A DNA stretch of 53,857 nucleotides from Acinetobacter harbinensis (GTDB taxonomy: Bacteria > Pseudomonadota > Gammaproteobacteria > Pseudomonadales > Moraxellaceae). A model generated the notes under the pieces. The model did not search any database, was not told the origin of the DNA, and saw only the letters and a program-made list of their open reading frames with translations. This document shows, piece by piece, positions 1-9,418 of this stretch. The stretch lies in the NCBI RefSeq assembly GCF_000816495.1, contig NZ_JXBK01000001.1:303432-357288 (forward strand). Reading direction: 5' to 3'. Numbering within the stretch: position 1 is the stretch's first letter; each line of letters opens with the position of its first letter. A program made the position numbers and the translations under genes.

Positions 1-347
1 CCATAACTTGAGCTAACACGCTTCATATCTGGTAATGGATGCGAGACCAACCAAGAATATGGACTGTTAAAATAGCTATCCGAAGCATTGCTTGAGCCAT
101 ATTTTTTGGCTAGCGATTCATTGTTGAGTTCAACTGTTTTGGTCCGCAGCTTCACGCTAACTTTGGTTGCAGCTGGGATATCAATATCATCTGAATCAGC
201 ATAAGAGCCTTGCGCCAAAGTACGTGTTAATTGTTCAATACGATCTGTGGATACGTCGTTTGGATTAAGCTGAACCAAATCAGCGAAAGCTACAGATGCA
301 GCAGACGCTGCTAATGAAAACGCTAATAAAATACGGCGTATATGCAT
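1..347 (-). CDS. Secreted protein, N-terminal part; probable M23-family peptidase
   Basis: The reading frame runs leftward from the ATG at 345-347 and leaves the window at base 1, so only about 115 N-terminal residues are visible. It opens with MHIRRILLAFSLAASAASVA followed by FAD, a clear Sec signal peptide with a likely signal peptidase I site after ...VAFA. The mature part begins DLVQLNPNDVSTDRIEQL and shows no catalytic motif in the visible portion. The gene diverges from dciA, and in pseudomonads and Acinetobacter a secreted M23 (LytM-type) peptidase lies at this place between lpxC and secA. The family call therefore rests on neighbourhood; the signal peptide is seen directly. The missing C-terminal part would have to show the HxxxD and HxH zinc motifs. 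Confidence 0.6.
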   Translation of the reverse strand, partial: MHIRRILLAFSLAASAASVAFADLVQLNPNDVSTDRIEQLTRTLAQGSYADSDDIDIPAATKVSVKLRTKTVELNNESLAKKYGSSNASDSYFNSPYSWLVSHPLPDMKRVSSSY

Positions 348-455
348 AAAAAACCTCTTTTAACTGTTCTTAATTAATGTCCTTGCGTGATCTCTTCCTT
401 GATATCTACTGAAGGATGCGCATAAGATTAAGACATAAAGATGAAGGAACAATGT

Positions 456-896
456 ATGTCTGAACCGGTAAAGCTCTTTCAACAAACAAGAAAACACTTA
501 AAAACAGGAAACTTTACGTTTCTCTCTACACAAGTAGCTGCGTGGCAGAAACTTACAAAACTTATTCAACCGATCTTGCCCCAACCAGAGCAATGGCAAG
601 TTGTTTGCTATGAAAATGGCATTTTAACAATTACCGGTGAAAATCAAGCCATGATCAGTCAATTGGCTTATCTTCAAAAACAGTATATTGCGCAATTATT
701 GCCACTGGCTGAATTCAAAGATTTGCAAAAACTACAAGTTCGTTTAAGAATTCAAAACTCAGTCACCTCAAAGCCAGAATCTCTGACCAGATCCCTCAGT
801 CCAGATACCCAAGAATTACTTCGCGGGGCTGCTGACTTTGTAAGCGACCCCAAGCTTAGCCAAGCCATGCTACGTTTGGCAAGCAATAAAAAGTAA
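456..896 (+). CDS. dciA: DciA family (DUF721), DnaB helicase loading/operating factor
   Basis: A 146-aa protein of the DUF721 family. DciA is the ancestral bacterial partner that loads or operates the DnaB replicative helicase and replaces DnaC/DnaI. The N-terminal half has the compact KH-like fold pattern of the family (W-Q-V-V-C-Y-E-N-G, then T-I-T-G, then the helix containing QLAYLQKQYI), and the C-terminal tail (RLASNKK) is basic. I chose the ATG at 456 rather than the in-frame ATG at 441 because a purine-rich AAGGAAC lies 4-10 bases upstream of it; the 441 start has no ribosome binding site and would overlap that sequence. The gene is convergent with lpxC and divergent from a secreted protein gene, the usual setting of dciA in this order. 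Confidence 0.82.
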   Translation: MSEPVKLFQQTRKHLKTGNFTFLSTQVAAWQKLTKLIQPILPQPEQWQVVCYENGILTITGENQAMISQLAYLQKQYIAQLLPLAEFKDLQKLQVRLRIQNSVTSKPESLTRSLSPDTQELLRGAADFVSDPKLSQAMLRLASNKK

Positions 897-993
897 CTGA
901 CCAGTGAAACACTTTGAAATAGGTTAAATATTATGTGACACAGTTAACATTGCCATTTGTTATATTATAACGTCTGTATTAAAAGACAATAAC

Positions 994-1896
994 TTATGTC
1001 ACATCTACATAAGAAATCGGGCATTGAGTTTTGTCATTAAATGTTACAATTTCGTAATTGCTTGCATCACTCATGACATTGCGTAATAACTGATTATTCA
1101 AAGCATGTCCGGATTTATAGCCATCAAATTTAGCAATAATCTGATGACCGAGTAAATATAAGTCACCAACTGCATCTAAAATTTTATGTCGTACAAACTC
1201 ATCTGAGAAGCGAAGCCCCTCTTCATTCACCACGCCTGTTTCATCTACGCCAATGGCATTGTCTAAACTGGCACCTAAGGCTAAATTATTGGCTTTTAGA
1301 TAATCTAAGTCTTTCATAAAACCAAAAGTGCGTGCTTCACTGACTTCATAAACAAAGGTTTCGGTTGAAAAATCGATGGTGGCAGATTGATATTCTTTTT
1401 TAAATGCCGGATGATCAAAATCAATAGTGAAGTTCAGTTGAAAACCGTCATGTGGATGAAATAAAGCGCGTTTATCATCTAATAATGCAGAAACCGGTTT
1501 TAAAATTTTGATAAATTTTTTCGCAGCATCTTGTTCAGCAAGACCGCCTTGCATCAGCAAATAAATAAACGGACCAGCACTGCCATCCATAATGGGCACT
1601 TCAGAGGCGGAAACTTCAATAATTAAATTATCAATACCTAGACCTGCAATCGCGCTCATCACATGCTCAATGGTGCCAATCTTGACATTGCCTTCAACCA
1701 AATTGGAGCACATAAAAGCTTCTTGAATCAGCATGGCATTGGCAGGAAGATCCACAGACGGCGTTAAATCAGTACGTCGAAACACAATTCCCCCATCAAC
1801 ATGGTGCGGCACAAAGTTGATTAAAACTTTTTGCCCACTATGAAGACCAATACCACTGGCTTTCACCACGCGTTGCAGGGTGCGTTGTTTCAACAT
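994..1896 (-). CDS. lpxC: UDP-3-O-acyl-N-acetylglucosamine deacetylase
   Basis: LpxC catalyses the committed, zinc-dependent deacetylation step of lipid A synthesis in the cytoplasm. The zinc ligands are visible: His78 in TIEHVMSA, and His237 and Asp241 in HKILDAVGD; the catalytic His264 lies in KSGHALNNQ. From the ATG at 1896 the protein is 300 aa, the usual length in Acinetobacter; an in-frame ATG four codons upstream (1908) exists, but neither has a strong Shine-Dalgarno sequence, so the choice rests on family length and the N-terminus [15 protein letters not shown]. It is the last gene of the dcw block and is separated from ftsZ by a strong terminator, so it probably has its own promoter in the 1897-1954 gap. 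Confidence 0.97.
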   Translation of the reverse strand: MLKQRTLQRVVKASGIGLHSGQKVLINFVPHHVDGGIVFRRTDLTPSVDLPANAMLIQEAFMCSNLVEGNVKIGTIEHVMSAIAGLGIDNLIIEVSASEVPIMDGSAGPFIYLLMQGGLAEQDAAKKFIKILKPVSALLDDKRALFHPHDGFQLNFTIDFDHPAFKKEYQSATIDFSTETFVYEVSEARTFGFMKDLDYLKANNLALGASLDNAIGVDETGVVNEEGLRFSDEFVRHKILDAVGDLYLLGHQIIAKFDGYKSGHALNNQLLRNVMSDASNYEIVTFNDKTQCPISYVDVT

Positions 1897-1954
1897 ATTT
1901 ACTATCATCTGCTCATCAAACAGCTATACGTTAGCATATTTAGCCATTGATAAA

Positions 1955-1985
1955 AAACAAAAAAGGTCGCATTGCTGCGACCTTT
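1955..1985 (-). terminator. Rho-independent terminator of ftsZ
   Basis: The arms at 1961-1971 and 1975-1985 are exact complements (AAAAGGTCGCA / TGCGACCTTTT) around a 3-nt loop. Read leftward, the hairpin is followed by a run of T (TTTTTTGTTTTTT). It lies 36 bp beyond the ftsZ stop and before lpxC, so it should insulate lpxC from the division operon. Confidence 0.88.
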
Positions 1986-2020
1986 TGTAAAACACTGACT
2001 ATCTACTTGAAGGATTAACT

Positions 2021-3211
2021 TTATTTACGTTGTTGATTTTTCAAATAGTCTTGAATACTCATTGGCGTTGGACGTGCGTTACCGACTGCTGGCGCAGGTG
2101 CCGCATTGGCCTCATTCTGTTGGCGCTGAATGGCCGGTACGTCATCATCATCTACTGCGGTTTGCGCGGCATTATGCGCAGGACGTGTCGCAGATTGTGC
2201 TGTTGGACGTTTTTTTGACTCCACAGCATCGGCTGAGTTACGGGTTAAACCGGTCGCAATGACCGTTACACTTAGCTCATCACGCGCATCGGGATCAAAG
2301 ACTGTGCCGTAGAACACTTGACCTTCATCCAAGTCGACAATTTGATTGACCACGTCGGTAATTTCTTCAATCTCACCGAAAGTCACATCATCGCCGCCGG
2401 TCACGTTAATCAAAATACCTTTGGCATTCATGATGGTCACGTTATCAAGCAGTGGACTACGAATAGCTTGTTCAGCTGCTTGACGGGCACGGGTTTCACC
2501 GCGGCCTGAACCGACACCCATCATGGCATAACCACGGGTGCTCATTGCAGTTTTTAAATCGGCGAAGTCTAAGTTAATGTGTCCCGGACGTACCACCAAA
2601 TCAAAGATACTGCGTACAGCATTCAGCAATACGTCATCGGCTTTTTTATACGCATCTTTCATGGAAATATCACGGAAGACTTTAAGCAAGCGCTGATTGG
2701 GAATAATAATTAAAGAGTCAACGTGGGCCTCTAATGCTTCGATGCCTTTTTCAGCCGATTGCTGACGACGTTTACCTTCGAAATTAAATGGTGTCGTGAC
2801 CACACCCACGGTTAAAATGCCCATTTCTTTGGCAATTTCAGCCACCACAGGTGCAGCGCCCGTACCTGTACCACCGCCCATACCGGCAGTGACAAAGACC
2901 ATATCCGTACCTTCAAGATGCTGACGAATAATTTCGCGACTCTCTTCAGCAGCAGTTTCACCCACTTGTGGATTTGCACCTGCACCCAAACCACGCGTGC
3001 TTTGCTCACCCAACTGGATTTTAAACTGCGCATTCATACGGTCTAATGCTTGTTTGTCCGTATTGGCACAAACAAATTTTACCCCTTGAATGTCAGACTC
3101 AAGCATGTGCTGTACAGCATTGCCGCCTGCACCACCGACACCGAATACAGTGAAACGGGCTTGACCGTTGCTATCGTTTTGATCATCTTCTAAAAATTCA
3201 AATGAGGCCAT
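2021..3211 (-). CDS. ftsZ: Cell division protein FtsZ
   Basis: The tubulin-like GTPase that assembles the Z ring. The GTP-binding signature GGGTGTG sits at residues 112-118, the nucleotide-binding [10 protein letters not shown] loop is near residue 24, and the conserved C-terminal peptide that binds FtsA/ZipA ([12 protein letters not shown]) closes the protein after a variable Ala/Pro-rich linker. I place the start at the ATG at 3211 ([10 protein letters not shown]), giving 396 aa, about family length. The frame could extend 12 codons upstream, but the extension has no counterpart in FtsZ; TTAGGAAATCCAAAGGTC precedes the chosen ATG. The 164-bp gap to ftsA (3212-3375) is long for this operon and probably carries an ftsZ promoter. 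Confidence 0.98.
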   Translation of the reverse strand: MASFEFLEDDQNDSNGQARFTVFGVGGAGGNAVQHMLESDIQGVKFVCANTDKQALDRMNAQFKIQLGEQSTRGLGAGANPQVGETAAEESREIIRQHLEGTDMVFVTAGMGGGTGTGAAPVVAEIAKEMGILTVGVVTTPFNFEGKRRQQSAEKGIEALEAHVDSLIIIPNQRLLKVFRDISMKDAYKKADDVLLNAVRSIFDLVVRPGHINLDFADLKTAMSTRGYAMMGVGSGRGETRARQAAEQAIRSPLLDNVTIMNAKGILINVTGGDDVTFGEIEEITDVVNQIVDLDEGQVFYGTVFDPDARDELSVTVIATGLTRNSADAVESKKRPTAQSATRPAHNAAQTAVDDDDVPAIQRQQNEANAAPAPAVGNARPTPMSIQDYLKNQQRK

Positions 3212-3375
3212 GACCTTTGGATTTCCTAATGCGTAATTGGCAGTCACTTAAGCCCGTATACTGCCTTGATCTTAATAAACAAAAATTGGGTTTTAGGATG
3301 CGGCTCAACTTCCCACTTGTCAAGTCCAAGCCGTTACACGTACAACTTCCTAACAATATTCCCAAAAAATTCAAC

Positions 3376-4638
3376 TTAAAATATCGATTTCAACTGATTA
3401 TTCAATGCGGACCATGCTCGCCCTACGCGCTTAAATACAGACAGCTTCTCAGGGTCTACAGGATCGACAATGGTGTCTTGTGTATCACTTTGACTAAACA
3501 TCAGTAATCCTGCAGCGGTGGCATACTGTGAACGACGTAATGCTGCTTGTTGATGTTCTTCTGCATGTACCTGTACTGGAGGGTTGCCCAAATGAGCAGA
3601 CACGCCCAACATATGCCGCGCTAAATTGACCATTCCTTCAATTTGACTGGCATCACCGGTCAAAACCACGCCATGATATAAACCATGAATGGCACCATTA
3701 CGCTGTAACTCTTGATGAACTTGAGTCAAAATTTCTTCATAACGCGCAATAATAATTTCGGCTAATTCAATGCGACTGATGGTTTGCGGACCATCAATGC
3801 CCTGAAACTGGATCATATGATCCGGTTTAACCACTTTTAAGTCCACACAACCATAGGATAGTTTAATGCGTTCCGCTTCTTCTGTGGTGGTTTGTAGTAC
3901 CGCCGCAATATCGCGTGTTACATGCTCACCGCCACGTTGTAAGGTATGGGTTAATGCCAGACGACCATCTAAATACACTGCAATGTTGGTGGTACCAGCA
4001 CCGATATCCACCAAACACGCGCCATATTCTTTTTCATCTTTAAGTAGGCTGGCTTCAGCAGTGGCTAAACACGACACCACCATTTTTTCCACCCCAATAT
4101 TGGCCCCTTTTAAGGCACGATCCAGATTCTGCATGGTGCTAATTGGTAACATCATCAGTTGATAATGCCCCACCATACTGTGTGCAGACATCCGAATAGG
4201 ATTTTGCACCCATTCGGTTGAATCGTCTAGCTCAAAGCCAAGCGGCACTGCGCTAACCAAATAATGATCCGAGGTCACATGACTGGCTTTGGCCAACTCC
4301 AATGCGCGTACCACTTCACTGGTGCCAATCGTGTGTTCGTTATTCTCAATGGGCGTTCGACCAGAGGCATAAAAACTTTTTAATTCTGCGCTTGGAATAG
4401 ACACCCAAGCGGAATGCACGCGGCATTCAGCCATATCTTCTGCTTCTTGTACGGCATTTTTAATTGCGGTAATGACTTTATCGAGACTTACAATTTTTCC
4501 TTTATTCATGCCTCGGTTACGAGCGGTTGCCATACCAATCACTTGGATATTGTCCGGCGCATGTACCTTACCAATCAAAACTGAAACTTTGTGTGTCCCA
4601 ATGTCAATCGCAACAACCGAGGGAACAGCTTCATTCAT
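3376..4638 (-). CDS. ftsA: Cell division protein FtsA
   Basis: Actin-like ATPase that tethers FtsZ filaments to the inner membrane and recruits later division proteins. The phosphate 1 motif AIDIGTHKVSVLIG lies at the N-terminus and the phosphate 2 motif VDIGAGTTNIAVYLDG near residue 212; the 1C subdomain lies between them. The C-terminus ends in the amphipathic membrane-targeting helix FKRVGRAWSALNNQLKSIF. Its 420 aa match the usual length. It lies 71 bp downstream of ftsQ in the same leftward operon and is followed by ftsZ, the conserved ftsQ-ftsA-ftsZ order. Confidence 0.98.
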   Translation of the reverse strand: MNEAVPSVVAIDIGTHKVSVLIGKVHAPDNIQVIGMATARNRGMNKGKIVSLDKVITAIKNAVQEAEDMAECRVHSAWVSIPSAELKSFYASGRTPIENNEHTIGTSEVVRALELAKASHVTSDHYLVSAVPLGFELDDSTEWVQNPIRMSAHSMVGHYQLMMLPISTMQNLDRALKGANIGVEKMVVSCLATAEASLLKDEKEYGACLVDIGAGTTNIAVYLDGRLALTHTLQRGGEHVTRDIAAVLQTTTEEAERIKLSYGCVDLKVVKPDHMIQFQGIDGPQTISRIELAEIIIARYEEILTQVHQELQRNGAIHGLYHGVVLTGDASQIEGMVNLARHMLGVSAHLGNPPVQVHAEEHQQAALRRSQYATAAGLLMFSQSDTQDTIVDPVDPEKLSVFKRVGRAWSALNNQLKSIF

Positions 4639-4709
4639 TATCTACTACTACCATGACGTGTTTCGTTAATTTATGGCCTTAAGCCTCTATTGTATATAAA
4701 GCCGCCCAA

Positions 4710-5564
4710 TTATGGCGTTAGCGTTCTTGCCTGTGCAATGGCTGTGTCATCACTCGTTACAACAAAGTGACTGTTTACAATGCGCGGCGCGGCTGAATTT
4801 TTCCACTGTAGTGCTAAACCATTTCTGTAGCGTAAATCGACAGAGGAAACTTTCGACCACACCGGTTTTAAATCTGTTTGGGCCAAATGACTTAAGCGTT
4901 GTAGCTTACTCATGGTTTGATCTTGATCGACAATAACGCGTAAACCGGAATCAAACTGCATAAACCAAGTCATTCGTTCGGTTAAATATAATTCTTTTAG
5001 ACGTGCATTTACCGGTAGAAACAATTGATTAATTTCATTATAACGGCGCATCATCATTTTCGACTGCGTGGTAGGCCCGTGTAATAAGGGTAGTTTTTGA
5101 TTATTTTGCGGTACCACTTCAGCAAAGACATCGCCGCTGTCACTGAGTAAGCGTCCACTGCCCCAACGCGCAATGGCATGACGCGGCATAACGCGTAGTC
5201 GAATTGAATTTGGCCAAGCACGCGATACCACCACGCGATCAACCCAAGACAACTCTAATGCCTGATCTCGAATTTGCTCTAAATCCGAAGTAAAATAATT
5301 TTTCGTGATCAACGGGCTAACATGACTGCTGACTTGACGCTGTTCAGCCTCAGAACGCGTGCCAACCACATCAAGTTCGGCCACACGCGCCTCAGTCATC
5401 ACCGTATATAACGCATATAGCCCAACGGCCAAAACAATAATCGCAATCAGCATTAACAACCAACCGCCAATATTCAGCAGCTTTTCCTTACGGCTCGGCG
5501 GCTTATCATGAATGGAGGTAATAGCTGCGCGTTTACGACGCATGGATGCTGGAAGTTGGGCCAT
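4710..5564 (-). CDS. ftsQ: Cell division protein FtsQ (POTRA domain)
   Basis: Bitopic inner-membrane divisome protein that bridges early and late division proteins through FtsL and FtsB. After a basic cytoplasmic tail (residues 1-30, rich in Arg and Lys) comes one transmembrane segment, about residues 32-54. A POTRA domain follows (VAELDVVGTRSEAEQRQV ... SWVDRVVVSRAWPNSIRLRV), then the beta domain ending in a short tail. The length of 284 aa is normal. The start lies 3 bp after the ddl stop, which indicates translational coupling with ddl. Confidence 0.96.
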   Translation of the reverse strand: MAQLPASMRRKRAAITSIHDKPPSRKEKLLNIGGWLLMLIAIIVLAVGLYALYTVMTEARVAELDVVGTRSEAEQRQVSSHVSPLITKNYFTSDLEQIRDQALELSWVDRVVVSRAWPNSIRLRVMPRHAIARWGSGRLLSDSGDVFAEVVPQNNQKLPLLHGPTTQSKMMMRRYNEINQLFLPVNARLKELYLTERMTWFMQFDSGLRVIVDQDQTMSKLQRLSHLAQTDLKPVWSKVSSVDLRYRNGLALQWKNSAAPRIVNSHFVVTSDDTAIAQARTLTP

Positions 5565-5567
5565 CGT

Positions 5568-6497
5568 TTAGTGAGCCACAGCGGTTAAAGTCTGCTGCAA
5601 AATAGCCACACACAGCGCATCAAAACTATATCCAACAGCTTGCGCCGCTTTAGGCACCAAAGAGTGACTGGTCATGCCCGGCACGGTATTGACTTCTAAA
5701 AGCCAAAAATTGCCTTGCTCATCCTGCATAGCATCAATACGCCCCCAACCACTGGCGCCCACCGCTTGAAATGCACGTAAGCATAAATCTTGTAGCTTTT
5801 TCTCTTCTGCGTCAGTCAATCCACAAGGAATGCCGTACTGCACATCGTTACGATTATATTTGGTTTCATAATCATAAAAAGCCACATCGGCAGGTGGCTG
5901 TAAACGAATGACTGGCAAAGGCTGACCATTTAAAAATGAAATGGTAAATTCTCGACCGGTGATCCATTTTTCCGCCATGACCACAGCATCATGTTGAATG
6001 GCTTTTAAAATAGCCCCTTCAAGATCTTCAGCTCTTTCGACCTTGCTCATGCCCACACTAGAGCCTTCATGCACCGGCTTAATAATCAGTGGCAAACCTA
6101 AGGTAGCAATCACCTCGCTTAAATCAGTCGCTTGACTGACAATTCGATAAGGTGCCGTGGGCAGCTCAGAACCTTGCCACACTTGCTTGGTCTTAACTTT
6201 GTCCATTCCAATGGCAGAACCTTGTACACCGGTTCCGGTATAAGGAATATTTAACCACTCTAAGACGCCTTGAATTTGACCGTCTTCACCGCCGCGGCCA
6301 TGCAAAACAATAAACGCACGATCATAATGGACCAATTCAATCACACTGCGATCTTGTGGGTCAAAAGCTTCTGCATTTACCCCTGAACGTAATAATGCAT
6401 CAAGCACAGCTTGACCACTATCTAAAGAAACCTCGCGCTCAGCAGATTTACCACCAAGCAACACGGCAACTTTGCCGAATTTTGAAGCATTTGCCAC
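5568..6497 (-). CDS. ddl: D-alanine--D-alanine ligase
   Basis: Cytoplasmic ATP-grasp enzyme that makes the D-Ala-D-Ala dipeptide for peptidoglycan precursors. The N-terminal VAVLLGGKSAEREVSLDSG motif, the ATP-grasp loop KPVHEGSSVGMSKV and the magnesium-binding C-terminal EVNTVPGMTSHSL are all present; 309 aa is the usual size. The start codon is GTG (6495-6497), preceded by AAGGATATAAAC, a good ribosome binding site with about 7 nt spacing. It is followed almost directly by ftsQ and preceded by murC, the standard dcw order. Confidence 0.97.
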   Translation of the reverse strand: MANASKFGKVAVLLGGKSAEREVSLDSGQAVLDALLRSGVNAEAFDPQDRSVIELVHYDRAFIVLHGRGGEDGQIQGVLEWLNIPYTGTGVQGSAIGMDKVKTKQVWQGSELPTAPYRIVSQATDLSEVIATLGLPLIIKPVHEGSSVGMSKVERAEDLEGAILKAIQHDAVVMAEKWITGREFTISFLNGQPLPVIRLQPPADVAFYDYETKYNRNDVQYGIPCGLTDAEEKKLQDLCLRAFQAVGASGWGRIDAMQDEQGNFWLLEVNTVPGMTSHSLVPKAAQAVGYSFDALCVAILQQTLTAVAH

Positions 6498-6553
6498 GTT
6501 TATATCCTTAAACTTTATTACTGCATGATCAAATTCAAAATCACAAATAATGA

Positions 6554-8002
6554 TTATTTTAAATACAGATTATTGTGTGCCAACTCAATCGAGATAGCCC
6601 CCACATTACCCGCGCCTTGGGTTAATAACAAGTCATTCGCTTGTAACACTTTTTGCAGTACAGGCTGTAAATTTCCCTCGACAGGATCGAGTAAAATAGG
6701 TTCCACGTCACCGCGTAAACGAATACTACGCGCTAAGCTGCGGCTATCCGCACCGACTATCGGCTTTTCTCCGGCAGGATACACTTCTAGCAAGATTAAT
6801 TGATCCACTTGTGACAATACATCTACGAAATCATCAAAACAATCCCGTGTCCGGCTAAAGCGATGCGGTTGAAACAACATCACTAAACGGCGATCTGGAT
6901 GGCTGGCACGCGCCGCTTTAATGGTGGCTTCAACTTCTTTGGGATGATGACCATAATCATCCACCAATTTCACGTTCCCCGCTTCAGTGGCAAACTCACC
7001 GTGTACTTGAAAACGACGCCCTACGCCGCTAAAACCTTCCAAAGCTCGGCAAATGGCTGCATCGGAAACACCTTCATCGGTGGCAATCCCAATGGCCGCT
7101 AAGGCATTCAGGACATTGTGCAAACCCGGTTGATTTACCGTGACACGTAATGGTTCGCGACCCTTACGCAGCACCGTAAAATGTGTGCGCATGCCATCTT
7201 GATCTGGATCTATGGCACGAATGTCGTTGTCTTCATTAAAACCATAAGTCAACAGTGGACGACCAATACGCGGCATAATTTCACGAATATTGGCATCGTC
7301 ACCGCAGACCACGGCTAAACCATAAAACGGAAGTTTTTGTAAGAACTGCACAAAAGTGTCTTTGAGCACATCGAAACTACCGCCATAGGTATCCATATGA
7401 TCGGCATCAATATTGGTAACAATGGCTGCCATCGGATGCAAATGTAAAAAAGTCGCATCTGATTCATCGGCTTCCACCACAATATAACGACTCGCACCCA
7501 AAGCGGCATTAACGCCAGTGCGGTTTAATAGGCCGCCAATCACGTAAGTTGGATCCATATTTTCTTCGGCCAACATACAGGTGATTAAACTGGTGGTGGT
7601 GGTTTTACCATGCGTGCCTGCAACAGCAATCCCATGTCGATAACGCATTAGCTCGCCGAGCATTTCAGCACGGCGCACCACCGGAATACGCGTTTCGATT
7701 GCGGCTTTCACTTCCGGATTTTCAGGATCAATCGCGGTTGAGACCACCAATACATTGGCATCTTTAATATTTTCAGCACTGTGCCCAATATAGACCTGAA
7801 TACCATTTTCTTCGAGTTGTGCTGTGGTTTTTGAGGCTTTGATATCAGAACCCGACACTTGATAGCCTTGGTTTTTTAACACTTCTGCAATGCCGCACAT
7901 GCCTGCACCACCGATACCCACAAAGTGAATATGTTTAATACGGCGCATTTCAGGCACTTTAATTAATTTTTTTGCTTGATCAGCAGGACTAGAAGGAGAC
8001 AT
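6554..8002 (-). CDS. murC: UDP-N-acetylmuramate--L-alanine ligase
   Basis: Adds L-Ala to UDP-MurNAc, the first amino-acid step of the peptidoglycan stem peptide. The Rossmann motif [17 protein letters not shown] is near the N-terminus, the ATP-binding P-loop [11 protein letters not shown] lies around residue 130, and the Mur-ligase C-terminal signature [18 protein letters not shown] is present. Its 482 aa match the family. The start ATG at 8002 has an AGAAGGAGA ribosome binding site directly upstream. It sits 13 bp after murG in the same operon. Confidence 0.97.
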   Translation of the reverse strand: MSPSSPADQAKKLIKVPEMRRIKHIHFVGIGGAGMCGIAEVLKNQGYQVSGSDIKASKTTAQLEENGIQVYIGHSAENIKDANVLVVSTAIDPENPEVKAAIETRIPVVRRAEMLGELMRYRHGIAVAGTHGKTTTTSLITCMLAEENMDPTYVIGGLLNRTGVNAALGASRYIVVEADESDATFLHLHPMAAIVTNIDADHMDTYGGSFDVLKDTFVQFLQKLPFYGLAVVCGDDANIREIMPRIGRPLLTYGFNEDNDIRAIDPDQDGMRTHFTVLRKGREPLRVTVNQPGLHNVLNALAAIGIATDEGVSDAAICRALEGFSGVGRRFQVHGEFATEAGNVKLVDDYGHHPKEVEATIKAARASHPDRRLVMLFQPHRFSRTRDCFDDFVDVLSQVDQLILLEVYPAGEKPIVGADSRSLARSIRLRGDVEPILLDPVEGNLQPVLQKVLQANDLLLTQGAGNVGAISIELAHNNLYLK

Positions 8003-8015
8003 AGATTACTCGAAT

Positions 8016-9113
8016 TTACAATTCTTGAATTAAACGAACCACATGTTGTGTGGCATCAGGCTGTGCTTTTTGACGCGCCTTAACTGCCATTTCAGACAAT
8101 ACGGGGCGATTCATCAGTGGGGTGAGCAATGTGGTTAAATGCTCTGGCGTCATAATCGCTTGTGGGCAAATTTTTGCAGCATGAATATCGGCTAGAAATT
8201 TGGCATTTGCAGTTTGATGATCATCCACTGCACTGGGCAAGGGTACAAAAACAGCCGCCACACCTGCGGTGGCAATTTCAGTCACAGTCAATGCGCCAGC
8301 GCGGCAAATAATTAAATCAGCATTGGCATAAGCCTGCGCCATATCTTCAATAAACGGTTGTACTTGCACCTGCATATTTTCCGGTGCATGCACATACGCA
8401 GCTTGGGTGGCCTCGAAGTGGTTTTGTCCACATTGATGAAACACCTGCATCGGTACATCAAGCTGTTTCAATGCTTCGGGTAACGTTTGATTTAGTGCCT
8501 GTGCGCCCAAAGAGCCGCCAACTATCAAAATTTGTAACGGCATACCGGCTTGAGCGCGTTGTTGATAACGCCATGCGGGATTTAAAATTTCTGTAATTTC
8601 TTGACGCACCGGATTGCCCGTTGTGACAATTTTCTCACTGGCAGGAAAAGTATGCGGAAATGCCTGACAGACCCGTGTGGCTATACGTGACAGTTGCGTA
8701 TTGGTAAAACCGGCAATCGCATTTTGTTCATGAATAATCACTGGAATACCTAAGGCACGTGCAGCGAGCCCACCGGGCCCCGCCACATAGCCTCCAAAAC
8801 CCACCACGCTGTCAATTTTAAGCTGTTTCATATACCGCATAGCGGCAAGCGTGGCTTTTAAAATTTTAAACGGCGCCAATAATTTTCGGGCGATGCCATT
8901 GCCACGTACACCTTGAATATCAATTTGATAAATTGGAATATTTTGGTTTTTTAATAGTCGGTTTTCCATGCCCGTCGGTGTGGCTAACCAAGAGACAGTG
9001 ATGCCTTGTTGCTGTAATTCTTTTGCAACAGCGAGTGCGGGGAAAACGTGTCCGCCTGTCCCTGCGGCCATCATCATTACATGTTTAGGCGTTGTTTGCG
9101 TTGCGTCAGTCAC
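8016..9113 (-). CDS. murG: UDP-GlcNAc transferase MurG (lipid II synthesis)
   Basis: Peripheral inner-membrane glycosyltransferase (GT28) that converts lipid I to lipid II. Visible motifs are the first G-loop MAAGTGGHVFPALAVA, GFGGYVAGPGGLAA, HEQNAIAGFTN, the second G-loop GGSLGAQALN and the donor site CRAGALTVTEIATAG. The length of 365 aa is normal. The start codon is GTG (9111-9113). It is the first gene of this operon: mraY, murD and ftsW, which usually lie upstream, are absent, and a 305-bp AT-rich gap with a terminator separates it from gshB. Confidence 0.97.
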   Translation of the reverse strand: MTDATQTTPKHVMMMAAGTGGHVFPALAVAKELQQQGITVSWLATPTGMENRLLKNQNIPIYQIDIQGVRGNGIARKLLAPFKILKATLAAMRYMKQLKIDSVVGFGGYVAGPGGLAARALGIPVIIHEQNAIAGFTNTQLSRIATRVCQAFPHTFPASEKIVTTGNPVRQEITEILNPAWRYQQRAQAGMPLQILIVGGSLGAQALNQTLPEALKQLDVPMQVFHQCGQNHFEATQAAYVHAPENMQVQVQPFIEDMAQAYANADLIICRAGALTVTEIATAGVAAVFVPLPSAVDDHQTANAKFLADIHAAKICPQAIMTPEHLTTLLTPLMNRPVLSEMAVKARQKAQPDATQHVVRLIQEL

Positions 9114-9371
9114 AGTCTAATTCTTCAATTCAAAATAAAGGCAAAAGAAAATTCATTTTAAGCATTCAATTGTAATCACAAACCACTCAGGCGGGGAAGC
9201 ATATTTACTTTTTTTCAACACGCGCTGCATTGTTTTTTTCTGCGCAGTTAAATGTTTAAACTGGTTTTATTGTTCAGCTAGACAAATATACAAGCTTATA
9301 CGGGTTTATTCAATTTATTCGTATGGTTTTAAATGGTCGACATATTAATCGATTTTAATCGCTTAGTTGGC
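9114..9371. other. AT-rich intergenic region upstream of murG
   Basis: There is no credible reading frame here. It must hold the promoter for the murG-murC-ddl-ftsQA(Z) operon, since a terminator closes the gshB side. On the leftward strand a weak pair TTTGTG - 16 nt - TAAAAT lies about 9149-9176, but no strong consensus promoter stands out. Confidence 0.4.
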
Positions 9372-9406
9372 ATTAAAAAAGAGCCTTAATCAGGCTCTTT
9401 TTTAAT
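9372..9406 (-). terminator. Rho-independent terminator of gshB
   Basis: The arms at 9372-9386 and 9392-9406 are perfect complements (ATTAAAAAAGAGCCT / AGGCTCTTTTTTAAT) around a 5-nt loop. A and T runs on both sides make it usable in either direction. It is 13 bp beyond the gshB stop. Confidence 0.9.
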
Positions 9407-9418
9407 GCATCAGATAAT

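Noticed and set aside
934..1002. TGTGACA ... TGTCACA arms around a GTCT/AGAC hairpin after dciA
   Set aside because: The arms are 55 nt apart and the inner stem is only four base pairs; too weak to call a terminator.
2030..2509. Several rightward reading frames inside ftsZ
   Set aside because: They lie antisense to ftsZ, lack ribosome binding sites and have no family features.
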